In this document: piece by piece, positions 15,999 to 24,001 of the stretch
Numbering within the stretch: position 1 is the stretch's first letter
Layout of the letters: each line of letters starts with the position of its first letter
Source of the DNA: Polyangium sp. 6x1
Lineage (GTDB): Bacteria > Myxococcota_A > Polyangia > Polyangiales > Polyangiaceae
Reading direction: 5' to 3'
DNA length: 64,000 nt
NCBI RefSeq assembly: GCF_029946515.1
Contig: NZ_JARZHH010000001.1
Location: 620,001-684,000, forward strand
The notes under the pieces: generated by a model
Database searches by the model: none
The model's input: the letters and a program-made list of their open reading frames with translations, nothing else
What the model was told of the DNA's origin: nothing
Translations under genes and position numbers: made by a program

Positions 15999-16277
15999 CT
16001 ACCTGCAGAAGCGAGCACGACAGTCACGGTCACACCGCGTGGCACACGCGCCATAGCCATGTCCCCGCGTGCAACGACGGGTACAATTGGTGTTGCAGGA
16101 CGCGAATCCTCCGCGGCAGCGGGCAGCGGCCACCACCGTGGCGCTCTCCTCCAGCGGCTGGCTCGCCGTCGATTCGCTCGGTGCGCTCACCGGCGCGGGC
16201 GCGGCCTGGGCGGAGACGGCGCTCCCCAGAAGAAGCCCGAGTCCCACGATTGCCTGAACGATCAGATTCTTCTTCAT
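15999..16277 (-). CDS. Small secreted Cys-rich peptide
   Basis: This 92-residue product has a clear Sec signal (MKKNLIVQAIVGLGLLLGSAV...AQA) and a short mature peptide that ends in a Cys-rich, Arg-rich module of eight Cys residues. The spacing contains the same C-x3-C-x3-C unit twice (CNTNCTRRC and CATRCDRDC). GGAGGGGGAT lies directly before the ATG. It precedes the diheme-propeller gene by 45 bp on the same strand and may belong to the same transcript. Disulfide-rich and basic: a structural, metal-binding or antimicrobial role is possible, none is shown. Confidence 0.74.
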   Translation of the reverse strand: MKKNLIVQAIVGLGLLLGSAVSAQAAPAPVSAPSESTASQPLEESATVVAAARCRGGFASCNTNCTRRCTRGHGYGACATRCDRDCRARFCR

Positions 16278-16500
16278 ATCCCCCTCCAAACGCGACCCTC
16301 GGGGCCCCCGGATCTCAGGAAACCCATCCATTCACCCGGACGCCCCTTGGTCGCTTCCAACGAAGACATGGAGGCATCTTCCCCCGAATGCCAGATGGCG
16401 CGATGAATCGAACGAAAATGCGCGGGCCCACGAAGGAAATCCTGTAGGTCCCCCCCGACGCCCGCATTCCGGCCGCGGGCGCGCCGTTCGTCCCGTGATC

Positions 16501-17160
16501 TCAGGCCTTCCGTGGGTACCGGATGAACACGAGGTGGTTATGCCCGTCGGTGCCGCGTGAGCTCGGGATCTTCACCTGTTTGCCGCCGAGCAGGTCCTCG
16601 AAATCGGCGGCGGTGACCGTCACCGAATGCTCGTGCCCCGCGAGGCCCTGGATGTCGTAGGTCCGCGGCGCCTTTGCCTTGACGTCGGCGTCCGGGATGA
16701 CGAGCTCGTGCTCGTCCTTGCCGGCGACCTCGATCTCGCAAGCATTCACGCGCTCGGGCGGGTCCACGGCCGGCGCGCATTCGAGGAACAACCGATGAAT
16801 GTGCCCGCCCTCGCGGCTCGACGCGAGGCGCACGATTTGCCCCGCGCCGAGCTTCTTGAAATCGGCGGCGGTGATCGTGATCGTGTGCCGGTGGCCGGAC
16901 GTCCCCGTGAGGTCGTACGTCTTGTCCACGGCCGCGAGCACGTCGGCGGCGACGATCGTGAAGACGTGCCCGTGATTTCGCCCGATCCTCGCGACGAGCC
17001 GCTCGCAAACGGGCGCTTTCTCGGCTGCTTTGTCGGGCGCCTTCCCGGACGGCGGGGTCTCCCAGTTGCCGTGCCCGTCACAAGCGGACGACGCGCGCGA
17101 AAAAGAAAGTGGGGCCACCGCGAACGCCATGCCGGCCTTCAGCAAGCCTCTTCGCTTCAT
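16501..17160 (-). CDS. Tat-type exported protein with repeated His-rich domain
   Basis: This 219-residue protein starts MKRRGLLKAGMAFAVAP, an RR-containing export signal, and its mature part repeats one unit about four times: HGHVFTIVAADVLAAV, HRHTITITAADFKKLGAGQIV, EHELVIPDADVKAKA and HEHSVTVTAADFEDLLGGKQV. Each begins with an HxH pair and ends in an A-A-D-F/V helix start, followed by segments such as GGHIHRLFLEC and DGHNHLVFIRY. The paired His residues suggest metal binding in the periplasm. Family not recognised. It lies head-to-head with the desaturase gene (65 bp between starts). Confidence 0.75.
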   Translation of the reverse strand: MKRRGLLKAGMAFAVAPLSFSRASSACDGHGNWETPPSGKAPDKAAEKAPVCERLVARIGRNHGHVFTIVAADVLAAVDKTYDLTGTSGHRHTITITAADFKKLGAGQIVRLASSREGGHIHRLFLECAPAVDPPERVNACEIEVAGKDEHELVIPDADVKAKAPRTYDIQGLAGHEHSVTVTAADFEDLLGGKQVKIPSSRGTDGHNHLVFIRYPRKA

Positions 17161-17225
17161 CGCCGCGCGAGCTTACGGTGCTTTCCGTCCGAGGGGAAGG
17201 GTGCTAGAGCGAGCCGCCCGACCCC

Positions 17226-18380
17226 ATGGAAAAGCCTCTTCCTTTCGACCTCTCCAAGATCGACCTCGAAGCATTCCACGCGGACATCAAGGCCCTACGA
17301 CGCGAGATCGACGACGCGCTCGGAGAGGACGATCTCAAGCACCTCTACAAGCTCGAACGCTGGGGGCGCGCTTGCACCGCGCTCGGCTTGCTCGGCGCGG
17401 GACTCGCGCCGAACCCCGCGAGCGCATTGCTGCTCGGCATCGGTCGATCGACGCGGTGGATCCTCATGCATCACATTGGTCATCGCGGTTACGACAAGGT
17501 GCCGGGCGTGCCCGCTCGGTACACGAGCAAGGTCTTCGCGCGCGGAAAGCGACGATTCCTTGACTGGTGCGATTGGATTCTGCCGGAAGCGTGGATTTAC
17601 GAGCACAACGTCCTGCACCACTCCTACACGGGTGAGCTCGACGATCGGGACCTCATCGAGCGCAACACCGAGGAGCTGCGCGAACACCCCATGCCGGTTC
17701 GTTACGCGCTCATGGGCATCCTCGCGCTCACGTGGCGGGCTTCGTATTATGCGCCGAGCACGCTGGAGGTCTATCGCGCGCGCCACGCCGAGCGGGACGG
17801 CGTGCCTCCTTCGAAGGAAGGCGAGACGCGCGAGCTTTGGCTCAAGTGTTACCTGCCCTATGCGGCGATCCATTTCGGGCTCCTGCCGCTCTGTTATCTC
17901 CCGCTCGGCCCTTGGGGCGTCTTCAGCGCGTTCTGCAACTCGCTGATGGCCGACGCGGTCTCGAACCTGCACACGTTCTGCGTCGTCGGTCCGAACCACA
18001 CGGGCGATGACCTCTATCGCTTCGACGACCGCCCGGCCTCGCGCGCGGAGTTTTTCGTGCGGCAGGTGATTGGCTCGACGAATTACAAGACGGGCGGCGA
18101 CCTCGTCGATTCCGCGCACCTCTGGCTCAATTACCAGATCGAGCACCACCTCTTCCCGGACATCCCGATGCTGAAGTACCAGCAGGTGCAGCCGAAGGTG
18201 AAGGCGCTCTGCGAGAAATACGGGATCCCCTACGTGCAGGAGAGCGTCTTTTCGCGGGTGAAGAAGATGGTCGACATCGCGGTCGGAAAGACGTCGATGC
18301 GGCGCGGGGTGCAGCGCGCCGAGCCCGACAAGGCCGTCCGGCGAGCGTCCGTCCCCGCCGCGGCGATGCCCGCGATGTGA
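17226..18380 (+). CDS. Membrane fatty acid desaturase
   Basis: This 384-residue protein has the three histidine boxes of membrane fatty acid desaturases: HHIGH (82-86), HNVLHH (127-132) and QIEHHLFP (304-311), with hydrophobic segments between them. The QxxHH third box places it with front-end or acyl-lipid desaturases rather than stearoyl-ACP enzymes; position of the double bond cannot be told from sequence alone. It uses di-iron and O2 in the inner membrane. It starts at ATG 65 bp from the divergent His-rich gene and is followed after 38 bp by a small lipoprotein. Confidence 0.9.
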   Translation: MEKPLPFDLSKIDLEAFHADIKALRREIDDALGEDDLKHLYKLERWGRACTALGLLGAGLAPNPASALLLGIGRSTRWILMHHIGHRGYDKVPGVPARYTSKVFARGKRRFLDWCDWILPEAWIYEHNVLHHSYTGELDDRDLIERNTEELREHPMPVRYALMGILALTWRASYYAPSTLEVYRARHAERDGVPPSKEGETRELWLKCYLPYAAIHFGLLPLCYLPLGPWGVFSAFCNSLMADAVSNLHTFCVVGPNHTGDDLYRFDDRPASRAEFFVRQVIGSTNYKTGGDLVDSAHLWLNYQIEHHLFPDIPMLKYQQVQPKVKALCEKYGIPYVQESVFSRVKKMVDIAVGKTSMRRGVQRAEPDKAVRRASVPAAAMPAM

Positions 18381-18418
18381 TGCACCCAAAGCCGCCAGGG
18401 CTTCCGTGTCCATGCGGC

Positions 18419-18796
18419 ATGCGACGTCCCCTGCTCCTCGCCTCGTTCTCGCTCGTCCTCGCCGTGGGTTGCGGCGCCTCCCAGCCCGCGGAGCCCGCCG
18501 CCCCGACGCAAACCGGGCAAACCTTCGCCGACGCCGTGAAGCTCATGTGCGAGGTCGATCAGCGCGCCGGGCTCAGCGCGGAGGAAGATCCCCTCGCGAT
18601 CGGGCAACAGCGGACGACGTGGCTCAACGATCACATCGAGAACCCCGACGGAATCGAGTTCCGTACGCTCGTCAGCGTGAAGGGCCCGGAGGAGCAGGCG
18701 CAGATGATCCGCGCGAAAGCGAAGGAGCTCGGAATGGAGAAGTGCCCGCTCGCCGATTCGATCGAGGCGACGTCTGCCGGGGGGCTCTCGCCTTGA
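18419..18796 (+). CDS. Small lipoprotein of unknown function
   Basis: This 125-residue product has a lipobox (LAVGC) and a helical mature part (TFADAVKLMCEVDQRAGL, QAQMIRAKAKELGMEKC) with two Cys residues that could pair. The pattern is one I associate with small myxobacterial envelope proteins but no function is known. The ATG at 18419 starts the signal peptide directly; a GTG-ATG start at 18377 would add an unlikely proline-rich leader. It follows the desaturase on the same strand with 38 bp between, so it may be co-transcribed, and converges on the crotonase gene. Confidence 0.7.
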   Translation: MRRPLLLASFSLVLAVGCGASQPAEPAAPTQTGQTFADAVKLMCEVDQRAGLSAEEDPLAIGQQRTTWLNDHIENPDGIEFRTLVSVKGPEEQAQMIRAKAKELGMEKCPLADSIEATSAGGLSP

Positions 18797-18805
18797 AATG
18801 CGCGG

Positions 18806-19513
18806 TCAGCGCTTGAGGACGGCCAGGATCTTCGATTGCACGACGGCGGGATCCCAGAAGGCGAGCAGCTCGTCGATCGCGCGGGCGTGTTCCGCCTCGG
18901 GATAGAGGCCATCCGGGGTGCCGCGCAGGTCCCGCTTGGTCTGCGCATAAACCGCCGCAGGAAGCTTCGCGAGCTCCGCGTGACGAGCGAGGCCGACCTC
19001 GTACGGGTCGTCGGCCACCTCGTCGACGAGGCCGAGGCGCTGGGCCTTTTCGGGATCGAAGAGGCCCGCGCCGAGGAGAACTTCGTCGATGTGCTGGGGC
19101 GGCAGGCGTCGCCGCAGGATCGAGAGGATGCGCGGCGGGAATCGGAGGCCGAGCGCGGTCTCGTTGAGGCCGATTTTCGCCGTGGGTTTGCGGATCGCAA
19201 TGCGCACGTCGCAACAAGCGGCGAGCACCGAGCCGCCCGCGATCGCGTGGCCGTTCACGACGGCGATCGTCGGCCCCGGGTACAGATAGAGGGTCGTCAT
19301 GCATTGCTCGAGCAGCCGCAGGAAGGCGACCATGCCGCCGGCGTCGAGCGAGAGGACCTCTTTCAAATCGAGCCCCGCGGAGAACGCGTCGCCCTCGCCC
19401 GTGACGAGGACGGGCGCGCCCGCGGCCTTGTCGAGCCCTTCGAGGACGTGGCGCATCATGGCGCTCGACAGCGCGTTTTTCCCCGGTCCTGAAAGCTTGA
19501 TGATCTCGGTCAT
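18806..19513 (-). CDS. Enoyl-CoA hydratase/isomerase family protein (crotonase)
   Basis: This 235-residue protein has the crotonase oxyanion-hole elements AFSAGLDLKEV and NGHAIAGGSVLAACCD, followed by IGLNETALGLRFPP, whose Glu matches one catalytic Glu position of hydratases. It is slightly short for the family (usually about 255-265). It acts on acyl-CoA thioesters in the cytoplasm; hydration, isomerisation or another crotonase reaction cannot be separated by sequence. The ATG has AAGGAAG upstream and overlaps the stop of the transglycosylase gene by 4 bp. Confidence 0.88.
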   Translation of the reverse strand: MTEIIKLSGPGKNALSSAMMRHVLEGLDKAAGAPVLVTGEGDAFSAGLDLKEVLSLDAGGMVAFLRLLEQCMTTLYLYPGPTIAVVNGHAIAGGSVLAACCDVRIAIRKPTAKIGLNETALGLRFPPRILSILRRRLPPQHIDEVLLGAGLFDPEKAQRLGLVDEVADDPYEVGLARHAELAKLPAAVYAQTKRDLRGTPDGLYPEAEHARAIDELLAFWDPAVVQSKILAVLKR

Positions 19514-20238
19514 CGTGTCTTCCTTTGCGAGGGCCGCGTCGCGCTCGCCTTGACGGCCTTCGCGCGCGGCGCTTTCTTCGTACCTTCTTGTTTCTTCGCC
19601 GCGGCCGGCTTCGCGCCGCGCTCCGCGTTCTTCGGGAGCGCCGCGCGCGTGGGCTCCGCGCCGTGGTCCCGCGGCGGAGGCCGCGTGGCCTTCGGCAACG
19701 GCTTCGGCAATGGCAACGGCTTCGGCGCGAGCTTTGCGACGAGATCCTTGTAGTAATCGAGCACGATCCGCGTTTTCTCGCCCGGTTCGCAGAACCGCCC
19801 GCGCGCGGGATCGCCATAACCCTGGTAGCCCGAGAGCCAGCGTTCGGCCTTCGCGCTGCCGGTCTTCGCCTTGCAAAATTCCATGTTGGCCCCGATGATC
19901 GCGCCCATGCGCCGCAGGTTCGTCACGCCGTCGAGCAGCGAGTCCTTCGCGCGCTGGCAGGCCTCGCTCGGCGCGTTCACCGGATCGGCGTCGTCGCGAC
20001 AAGCGCCCGCATACCGGGCGCGCACCTGCCCGAGGCCGTAATCCTCCCCGTCGGCCGAGACGAGCGAGGGGCGCCACTGCGTCTCGAAATGCACGATCGC
20101 CACGGCGACGAGCGGGTCGAAGCCACGCGCCGCCGCGACCTCGGCGAGGACGCGGGCATAACGATTCGCCTCGTCCTTCGGCATCCCCGGCCTCGAAAGG
20201 AGCATGCCTGCGACGAGGACGGCGATGGGTCGAATCAA
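19510..20238 (-). CDS. Lytic transglycosylase-like (SLT) protein
   Basis: The product (242 residues from the TTG start) has an N-terminal hydrophobic stretch, an SLT-like domain with VAVAIVHFETQWRPSLVSAD (the catalytic Glu of lytic transglycosylases in HFETQW) and DYGLGQVRARY, and a long Lys/Pro/Ala-rich C-terminal tail with KPLPLPKPLPK. It would cleave peptidoglycan strands in the periplasm. The TTG at 20238 was chosen because GGAAGGAAG lies six bases upstream and the signal-like LIRPIAVLVAGMLL follows. It overlaps the crotonase start by 4 bp, an odd pairing of functions that suggests transcriptional convenience. Confidence 0.72.
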   Translation of the reverse strand: MIRPIAVLVAGMLLSRPGMPKDEANRYARVLAEVAAARGFDPLVAVAIVHFETQWRPSLVSADGEDYGLGQVRARYAGACRDDADPVNAPSEACQRAKDSLLDGVTNLRRMGAIIGANMEFCKAKTGSAKAERWLSGYQGYGDPARGRFCEPGEKTRIVLDYYKDLVAKLAPKPLPLPKPLPKATRPPPRDHGAEPTRAALPKNAERGAKPAAAKKQEGTKKAPRAKAVKASATRPSQRKTR

Positions 20239-20449
20239 GGCTCTTCCTTCCGCTGTGACAGGGTCCGAGGTGAGTGGCACGAGCGCCGCGGAAGGGCCAA
20301 GAATGTTGCGACGAGCCCCCGCCCGCCCCTCTGATCTCGTGGATCCTCGCAACATGCGACCTCGCCAACGGCACCTTTTCTTCAGCCTCACGGCGCAATA
20401 CGTGAGCCCGCAGTGGACGGTGGCGGTGATCGAGCCGCCAAAGTGATCG

Positions 20450-21706
20450 TCAGGCCACGGGGCCGAGCCGAGGGACGGGATCGGGTGCCGGCAATGCGAG
20501 CGGCGCGTCGATCCCGATTCCATGCGCGATCCCGCACATGCTGCGCACCATCAGGCGGCGGAGGAACGGCAAGGCCGTCGCGATGGGAAAACCGAGGTCG
20601 CGCAGCCAGCCGAGCGGCGCGAGGTCGCTCTGGAAGAACGGGGTGAGCCAGCGCGTGACGAACTGGTAATAATCGAGGTGGGAGCGGCGGGCGCGCGAAT
20701 ACGCGTCGAGCGCGATGGGCAAGGATTCGTGCGCCGCGAGCGCCTCCGCGAGGACCATCGCGTCCCAGAGCGCGAGGTTCGCCCCCTGGCCGAGCTGCGG
20801 GCTCATCGCATGCGCCGCGTCCCCGAGATAGACGACGCGGCCGTCGTTCCACGGATACATCGAGACGTCGTGATACCGCGCGAAGAGGACCTCGTCGGCG
20901 GAGTCGATCTGATCGAGCACCGGCGCAGCCGACGGCGCGAGCGCGCGCACCTCGCTTTTCCACGCGTCGAGCCCAGCTTCGCGCCAGGCATCGAGGCTCG
21001 CGGCCGGGAGGCTATAAAAAAGGCTTATCTTGTCCGTGGCCGGCCCTTCTCCGGGCCCGAAGCCCGTCGGCAAGAGGCCCACCATGCGCTCGGTCCCGCG
21101 CACGACCTGCGCGAGCTCGCCCCGGAACGCGCCGCCCGGGTCCTCCCCGACAAACCACAACGCGCCCCACGGATAGGGGCGAATGTGCTTGCGGATCGAG
21201 GTGTCGTCGCGGAGCTGCGAGCGCGCGCCGTCGGCGACGATGCACGCTGCGTGCGGCCCGAGGCGCTCGCCCTCGGGCGTGAGGAAATACAACCCGCGCC
21301 CCATGCCGGCATTCTCCAGGTTCTCGACGGTCACGCCGAGGCGCAGGTCGACGTTCGCCGCGCGAACGGCGCGAACGAGGTGCTCGAAGAGCACGCCGCG
21401 GTGGAGGCCATACCCGACGTGATCGCCGGGGATGTCGCCATAATGGAGGTCGAAGAGCTGTTTTCCGCCCGCCGTGCGGCAGATCATGCGGGTGATGGGC
21501 GTGCAGCGGGCGAGCACGGCTTCACGCAGGCCGAGCGCGCCGAGGACGGCTTGCCCCGTGGGCTGGAGCATGACGCCCGCGCCGACGGGGCCCGGATTCG
21601 CCACGCGCTCGTAGACCGTGACCCGGTGCCCCGCCCGCGAGAGAAAAAGGGCTGCGGCGCTCCCCGCGGTGCCGCAGCCGATGATGCCGACGTCGATGGG
21701 TTTCAT
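20450..21706 (-). CDS. FAD-dependent monooxygenase (PHBH type)
   Basis: This 418-residue protein has an N-terminal Rossmann motif VGIIGCGTAGSAAALFL, the middle DGARSQLR segment of the FAD/NADPH-binding DG motif, and YLGDAAHAMSPQLGQGANLAL, the GD motif of p-hydroxybenzoate-hydroxylase-type flavoproteins. It should hydroxylate or epoxidise an aromatic or related substrate using NAD(P)H and O2. Substrate unknown. It is a single gene between the exonuclease (upstream, 42 bp) and the transglycosylase. Confidence 0.9.
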   Translation of the reverse strand: MKPIDVGIIGCGTAGSAAALFLSRAGHRVTVYERVANPGPVGAGVMLQPTGQAVLGALGLREAVLARCTPITRMICRTAGGKQLFDLHYGDIPGDHVGYGLHRGVLFEHLVRAVRAANVDLRLGVTVENLENAGMGRGLYFLTPEGERLGPHAACIVADGARSQLRDDTSIRKHIRPYPWGALWFVGEDPGGAFRGELAQVVRGTERMVGLLPTGFGPGEGPATDKISLFYSLPAASLDAWREAGLDAWKSEVRALAPSAAPVLDQIDSADEVLFARYHDVSMYPWNDGRVVYLGDAAHAMSPQLGQGANLALWDAMVLAEALAAHESLPIALDAYSRARRSHLDYYQFVTRWLTPFFQSDLAPLGWLRDLGFPIATALPFLRRLMVRSMCGIAHGIGIDAPLALPAPDPVPRLGPVA

Positions 21707-21748
21707 GCCGCGCGCAGCGCCAAAGAGGACGCCATGCCGCGGCGCGCG

Positions 21749-22309
21749 TCAAGCGCCTTCTCTCGCGCGGTCGAGCACGTGCGGCAGGATCCGCGCGATG
21801 TTTCGCGCGTCGTCGATGCCGCGGTGGTGCGTGCCCTGAAACGAGAGGCCGAGCCTGCGGAGCGCCTGTCCGACGCCGATCTCGCGGCCTTCGTTGTGCC
21901 TCCGCGCGAAGGCGGCCTTGAGGTTCCAGTGGTCCTTGCCGAGCGGGAGGCGAATGCCGTGGCGACGCGCGTCGCGCTCGAGCTGATTGCGATCGTAGTT
22001 GCCCCACGAGCAGAAGAGCGCGGCGTCGCGACCGAGAAAATCGCGAAGTTTTCCCATGGCCGCGGGGAACCGTGGCGCGGCGTCGACGTCGGCCTGCGTG
22101 ATGGTCGTGAGCTTGGTGCAGAATGGCGTGAGGCGCGGATGACGAATCGGGCGCACGAACGTTTGCATCTCGCGCACGGTCTTCAGCGTCGCTGCCTCGA
22201 CGAGCACGGCGCCGATCTCGATGATCTCGGTCTCCTCGCGCGGGATCGATCCGTCCTCGGAGCACGTCGCTTCGAGGTCGACGACGAGGTAATGGCTGGG
22301 GGAAGTCAT
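21749..22309 (-). CDS. DEDDh 3'-5' exonuclease (ERI1/KapD-like)
   Basis: This 186-residue protein has all DEDDh exonuclease motifs: DLEATC (Asp11, Glu13), EIIEIGAVLV, WGNYDRNQL (Asp106) and HHRGIDDARN (His161/162, Asp166/167). The DLEATC...EIIEIGAV pattern and LTTITQADVDAAP segment place it with the ERI1/KapD-like exonucleases that trim RNA (or DNA) 3' ends. It has no signal peptide. AGGAGAC precedes the ATG; the open frame upstream of it lacks conservation. Its nucleic-acid role recalls the RNA repair genes 14 kb away, but no direct link is visible. Confidence 0.88.
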   Translation of the reverse strand: MTSPSHYLVVDLEATCSEDGSIPREETEIIEIGAVLVEAATLKTVREMQTFVRPIRHPRLTPFCTKLTTITQADVDAAPRFPAAMGKLRDFLGRDAALFCSWGNYDRNQLERDARRHGIRLPLGKDHWNLKAAFARRHNEGREIGVGQALRRLGLSFQGTHHRGIDDARNIARILPHVLDRAREGA

Positions 22310-22405
22310 GGCTGTCTCCTGTTCTCTTTTTTGCGCAGTTTGACGGAGACCCCTGCCGAAGCGCCCGGACACGATCCCGGACATCGGCTACCCTGACCGC
22401 GAGGG

Positions 22406-22437
22406 GCCGGCCCAATCCACCCCGGCGCCCCGGGTCC
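22406..22437 (+). repeat. Leader repeat, copy 1, upstream of the duplicated membrane-protein unit
   Basis: A 32-bp sequence beginning GCCGGCCCAATCCACCCC and ending CCCCGGGTCC lies just before the first 38-aa peptide gene. It recurs exactly before the second copy of the unit. It contains a GGCGCC/CCCGGG-rich dyad. Its retention shows that the duplication included the leader, or that the leader is under selection. Confidence 0.8.
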
Positions 22438-22445
22438 CAGGCATG

Positions 22446-22562
22446 ATGAAACGCGACCTCGCTGCCGCTCTCCTCGCCCTCTGGGGCGTGACCCTTGCGT
22501 GCCTCGCGGCGCTCGACGCCGCGGATTACGAGGCTTTCTGGGTCAGCATTCAGTGGCGATGA
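22446..22562 (+). CDS. 38-aa membrane peptide, unit copy 1
   Basis: This short frame encodes a 38-residue peptide: MKRDLAAALLALWGVTLACL, then a DAADYEAFW motif and a basic end. One hydrophobic helix with a Cys is predicted. It overlaps the start of the large membrane protein gene by 4 bp (ATGA), so the two are translationally coupled. A second ATG three bases upstream is possible, but the paralogous copy has only the one used here. The peptide is conserved at most positions in the second copy, in contrast to a random frame, which argues strongly that it is translated. Confidence 0.75.
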   Translation: MKRDLAAALLALWGVTLACLAALDAADYEAFWVSIQWR

Positions 22563-23824
22563 TCGATTCCTTGATCTACAACCTGCTCGAATGCAGGCCC
22601 TTCGGGCCGGTTGCGCTCGTCGCCTTCTCCGTCTCGACGGCCGCCGCGCTCGCGCTCGTCGTCGCTGCGCTGTTCACGCCGCGGAGCGGAGCCACGAAGG
22701 CCACGCGCGCGATCGGGGCCCTCGTCGCCGTGACGTTCGCGCTGGGCGTGTTCGCCGCTTCGCGTGTCATCGCGAATGCACGCGTCGAGATGCTCCAGCC
22801 CATGCCCGTCGACGCGTTTTACAAGGTGACCTGGGCGTGGGGACGGGTCATCATGGAGTCGCGCCGGACGTGGCAAAGCCTCGCCCTCGCAGTCGTGCTC
22901 GTCGCCACGCTCTCGGGTACCGCCCTGGCCCTCCTCGCGCGACGCGCGGGCGCGCGGCGGCCTCTCGTGATCACCGCGGCCCTCGCCTGCCTGCTCGGCG
23001 CGCTGACGGGCGCAGGCATTCTCTACCGCTTCGAGACGGACGCTATCTGGGTGGGTGACTGCGGCCACCACGCGTATTCGGTCGAGGAGAAGTCCCAGTG
23101 CGTCCAAACCATGCTGCAGTACGGAGTGCACGCGTCATCGCGCGTCCGCGTGGGAATCGTCGCTCTCTCCGTGCTGGCCAGCGGTCTGGTGTTCGTGCTT
23201 TCGAGACGACGTGCGGAGGAGCCTGCTCAGGATCGGGAAGCTCCGGCCGCGCTCGGCGCCGCGGTCTTCGCGTTCGGGCTCGCGGCGTGGTTCGGAGCGC
23301 GCGGCATGGCGTACGACGCGCGCCATACGCTGCCGCTGCCGGAGGCCCCTGAGAGCCATTGTGGTCTGAGCATCTACCCTCCGGCCTCCTCGCGTCCCCC
23401 CGCAGGCCCCTGTGAACCCGGCCCCGACGCGCTGGAGGTGATCCTCAATGAAGAGGGGCTCCACCTCGGCTGGGAGCGCCTCGACGTCCGGCAGCTCGGG
23501 ACGCGCCTGCAAGTGAAGCTCGAGAACCAGAACCTCAAGGATCCGGTCGTCGTGGTCGTGGCTCCTGCGGCCACGCCCATGGCGACGATGTTGCCGATCC
23601 TCTCGGCCGTGAAAAACGACTCCCGGAGGAGCATCGCGATTCTCCGCGGAAAACCCGAGCGAAGCGTCTCCACCGCGACGCTCGGCGAGCTCCGCCTGCA
23701 CCAGCGCTGCTGCATGAACCGGCTCCGCATCGCCCCGGACGGCGCGCCTCTTTCGAACCACGCGACCTGGGGCGACGTGGCGCGCGCGTCGAGCGAGGGT
23801 GTTTCTTTCCGCCTGGATCCGTGA
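22559..23824 (+). CDS. Polytopic membrane protein with ExbD/TolR-like C-terminal domain, copy 1
   Basis: This 421-residue protein has about six transmembrane segments in its first 265 residues; the first (FGPVALVAFSVSTAAALAL) resembles the start of ExbB/TolQ/MotA proteins. A Cys-containing extracytoplasmic loop (WVGDCGHHAYSVEEKSQC) lies between helices 4 and 5. The C-terminal part (from about residue 305) alternates strands as in ExbD/TolR: ALEVILNEEGLHLGWERLD, DPVVVVVAPAATPMATMLP, SIAILR, ending with RRAP-type conserved LHQRCC and SNHATWGDVARASSEG. A fused ExbB-like and ExbD-like protein is possible but the TolQ GxxGTVxG core is not evident. Coupled to the 38-aa peptide gene. Confidence 0.72.
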   Translation: MIDSLIYNLLECRPFGPVALVAFSVSTAAALALVVAALFTPRSGATKATRAIGALVAVTFALGVFAASRVIANARVEMLQPMPVDAFYKVTWAWGRVIMESRRTWQSLALAVVLVATLSGTALALLARRAGARRPLVITAALACLLGALTGAGILYRFETDAIWVGDCGHHAYSVEEKSQCVQTMLQYGVHASSRVRVGIVALSVLASGLVFVLSRRRAEEPAQDREAPAALGAAVFAFGLAAWFGARGMAYDARHTLPLPEAPESHCGLSIYPPASSRPPAGPCEPGPDALEVILNEEGLHLGWERLDVRQLGTRLQVKLENQNLKDPVVVVVAPAATPMATMLPILSAVKNDSRRSIAILRGKPERSVSTATLGELRLHQRCCMNRLRIAPDGAPLSNHATWGDVARASSEGVSFRLDP

Positions 23825-23843
23825 TTTTGAAATGAGGACGAGC

Positions 23844-23875
23844 GCCGGCCCAATCCACCCCGGCGCCCCGGGTCC
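23844..23875 (+). repeat. Leader repeat, copy 2
   Basis: This 32-bp sequence is identical to 22406-22437 and sits 9 bp before the second 38-aa peptide gene, 19 bp after the stop of the first large membrane protein gene. It marks the join of the tandem duplication and may carry a promoter or translation element for the second unit. Confidence 0.8.
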
Positions 23876-23884
23876 ATCCTGCCC

Positions 23885-24001
23885 ATGAAACGCGACCTCG
23901 CTCCCGCTCTCCTCGCCCTCTGGGGCGTGGCCCTCGCGTGCCTCGCCGTGCTCGACGCCGCCGATTACGAGGCGCTCTGGGCCTCCTTCGGGTGGCGTTG
24001 A
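23885..24001 (+). CDS. 38-aa membrane peptide, unit copy 2
   Basis: This is the second copy of the short peptide: MKRDLAPALLALWGVALACL followed by DAADYEALW and a short basic end, again 38 residues. It differs from copy 1 at a minority of positions, mostly conservative, and keeps the single helix, the Cys and the DAADYEA motif. Its TGA overlaps the ATG of the large gene by one base (TGATG). The upkeep of length, frame and coupling in both copies supports a real product working with the large membrane protein. Confidence 0.75.
   Translation: MKRDLAPALLALWGVALACLAVLDAADYEALWASFGWR

Noticed and set aside
13576..16056. 826-codon plus-strand open frame
   Set aside because: Antisense to the diheme-propeller lipoprotein gene with two CxxCH motifs; no domain of its own.
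16278..16500. Possible small gene in the gap between the Cys-rich peptide and His-rich protein genes
   Set aside because: No frame with both a ribosome site and plausible composition; the open frame there only extends the Cys-rich peptide gene upstream of its good start.
20204..20446. 80-codon plus-strand frame between the transglycosylase and monooxygenase genes
   Set aside because: No ribosome site, no signal peptide or motif, Arg/Pro-rich low-complexity composition; overlaps the start of the transglycosylase gene.
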